From Bremia lactucae (lineage: Eukaryota; Oomycota; Peronosporomycetes; Peronosporales; Peronosporaceae), in the NCBI RefSeq assembly GCF_004359215.1, contig NC_090619.1:858520-922519 (forward strand): a stretch of 64,000 bases of DNA. Reading direction: 5' to 3'. Positions 63,625 through 64,000 of this stretch are shown one piece after another. Below the pieces are notes generated by a model, which searched no databases, had not been told where the DNA came from, and was given only the letters and a program-made list of their open reading frames with translations. A program made the translations under genes and the position numbers. Every line of letters begins with the position of its first letter. Positions within the stretch are counted from its first letter, which is position 1.

Positions 63625-63627
63625 TCT

Positions 63628-63752
63628 TAGCTACTTGAAACCTTTCTCTGCACGTCAGTGTACGTGAACTAATCGAGGCACCCAACCTTCACTATAATCA
63701 AAGTGGGTTGACTAATACTGCTATCAGTACTAGCAAAGGGTGCCCCGTTACA
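63628..63752 (+). repeat. 3' part of a family A LTR
   Basis: CTTAGCTACTTG through GGTGCCCCGTTACA is the last 125 bp of the family A LTR. A decayed primer site (TAGTATCTCTTCGTAATCC) follows two bases later, which makes it a 5' LTR. Confidence 0.8.
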
Positions 63753-63803
63753 ACTAGTATCTCTTCGTAATCCATTCAACGGCCTACGCAGGTTCCATCC
63801 GGA

Positions 63804-64000
63804 ATGAACATGTTGGATAATGAAGGAAGGAGATTTCAAGACCCTCCAGAAGGCTTCCTGGTAACGCGTTAAAGGTTCACTCACTAAAGTGATTTTCATA
63901 GAGAGCGATCGAAAAGTATGAGCTCCGCCGTAAGTGGCTAGCCGTTAGCGCCATGTTGTTCATACTACAAAGAGATGGGCAACATGCGGCTATAGCCGGG
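63804..64000 (+). pseudogene. gag: Family A gag start, continuing past the window
   Basis: ATG at 63804, MNMLDNEGRRFQDPPEGF, then a stop and frame changes; SSAVSG and RWATCGYS-type words follow those of 34110-34200 and 19900-19990. The element runs off the right edge. Confidence 0.7.

Overview
The window looks like transposon-rich intergenic DNA of a eukaryote, most probably an oomycete of the Phytophthora/downy-mildew type. That placement is an inference. It rests on chromodomain Ty3/gypsy elements whose integrase and chromodomain wording resembles oomycete elements as I remember them, on dense nesting, and on the lack of any bacterial operon structure. I found no intact host gene, rRNA, tRNA or CRISPR array. 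Nearly every recognisable protein is a piece of a retrotransposon broken by stops and frameshifts. There is a 660-base gap (48168-48827) and one isolated N (32743). || Three LTR families explain most of the sequence. All begin TGTAACGGG; A and B end CCCGTTACA. Family A (G2 elements, LTR about 420-530 bp) occurs at 8794-15580 (-), 19238-24743 (+), 24746-29422 (-), 32744-35025 (pieces on both strands), 35065-38687 (-), 45451-46171 (+), 53993-57509 (+) and 63628-64000 (+), plus a solo LTR with target duplication at 15644-16122. Family B (G1 elements) has two closely similar copies in opposite orientation, 1805-7478 (+) and 39041-45450 (-). Family C (chromoviruses with a different gag and a D-S-G protease) occurs at 1-994, 8443-8771, 29426-32742, 47147-50480, 51101-52063, 57510-59085 and 59575-63624. 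A Ty1/copia element with both LTRs (10677-14931) is nested in a family A integrase, and its 5-bp target duplication is still visible. A degenerate DDE transposase of a type I associate with fungi lies at 17133-18536. || Gypsy order where visible is LTR, primer-binding site, gag, protease (PR), reverse transcriptase (RT), RNase H (RH), integrase (IN), chromodomain, an extra 3' region, polypurine tract (PPT), LTR. The most interesting point is that extra 3' region. In families A and C it carries long reading frames on the strand opposite to gag-pol. Copies of these frames match at protein level, with many differences at synonymous third positions. They look like two antisense accessory genes, one per family, and I do not recognise either product. 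|| A second theme is perfect or near-perfect fold-back palindromes with very short spacers (2741-2857, 17819-17877, 53588-53720 and smaller ones). They look like template-switch events inside otherwise decayed elements. || The stretches 995-1804, 7479-8376, 16123-17132, 18908-19237, 38688-39040, 46172-47146 and 52064-53484 hold no element I can name; a few short reading frames there are described individually.
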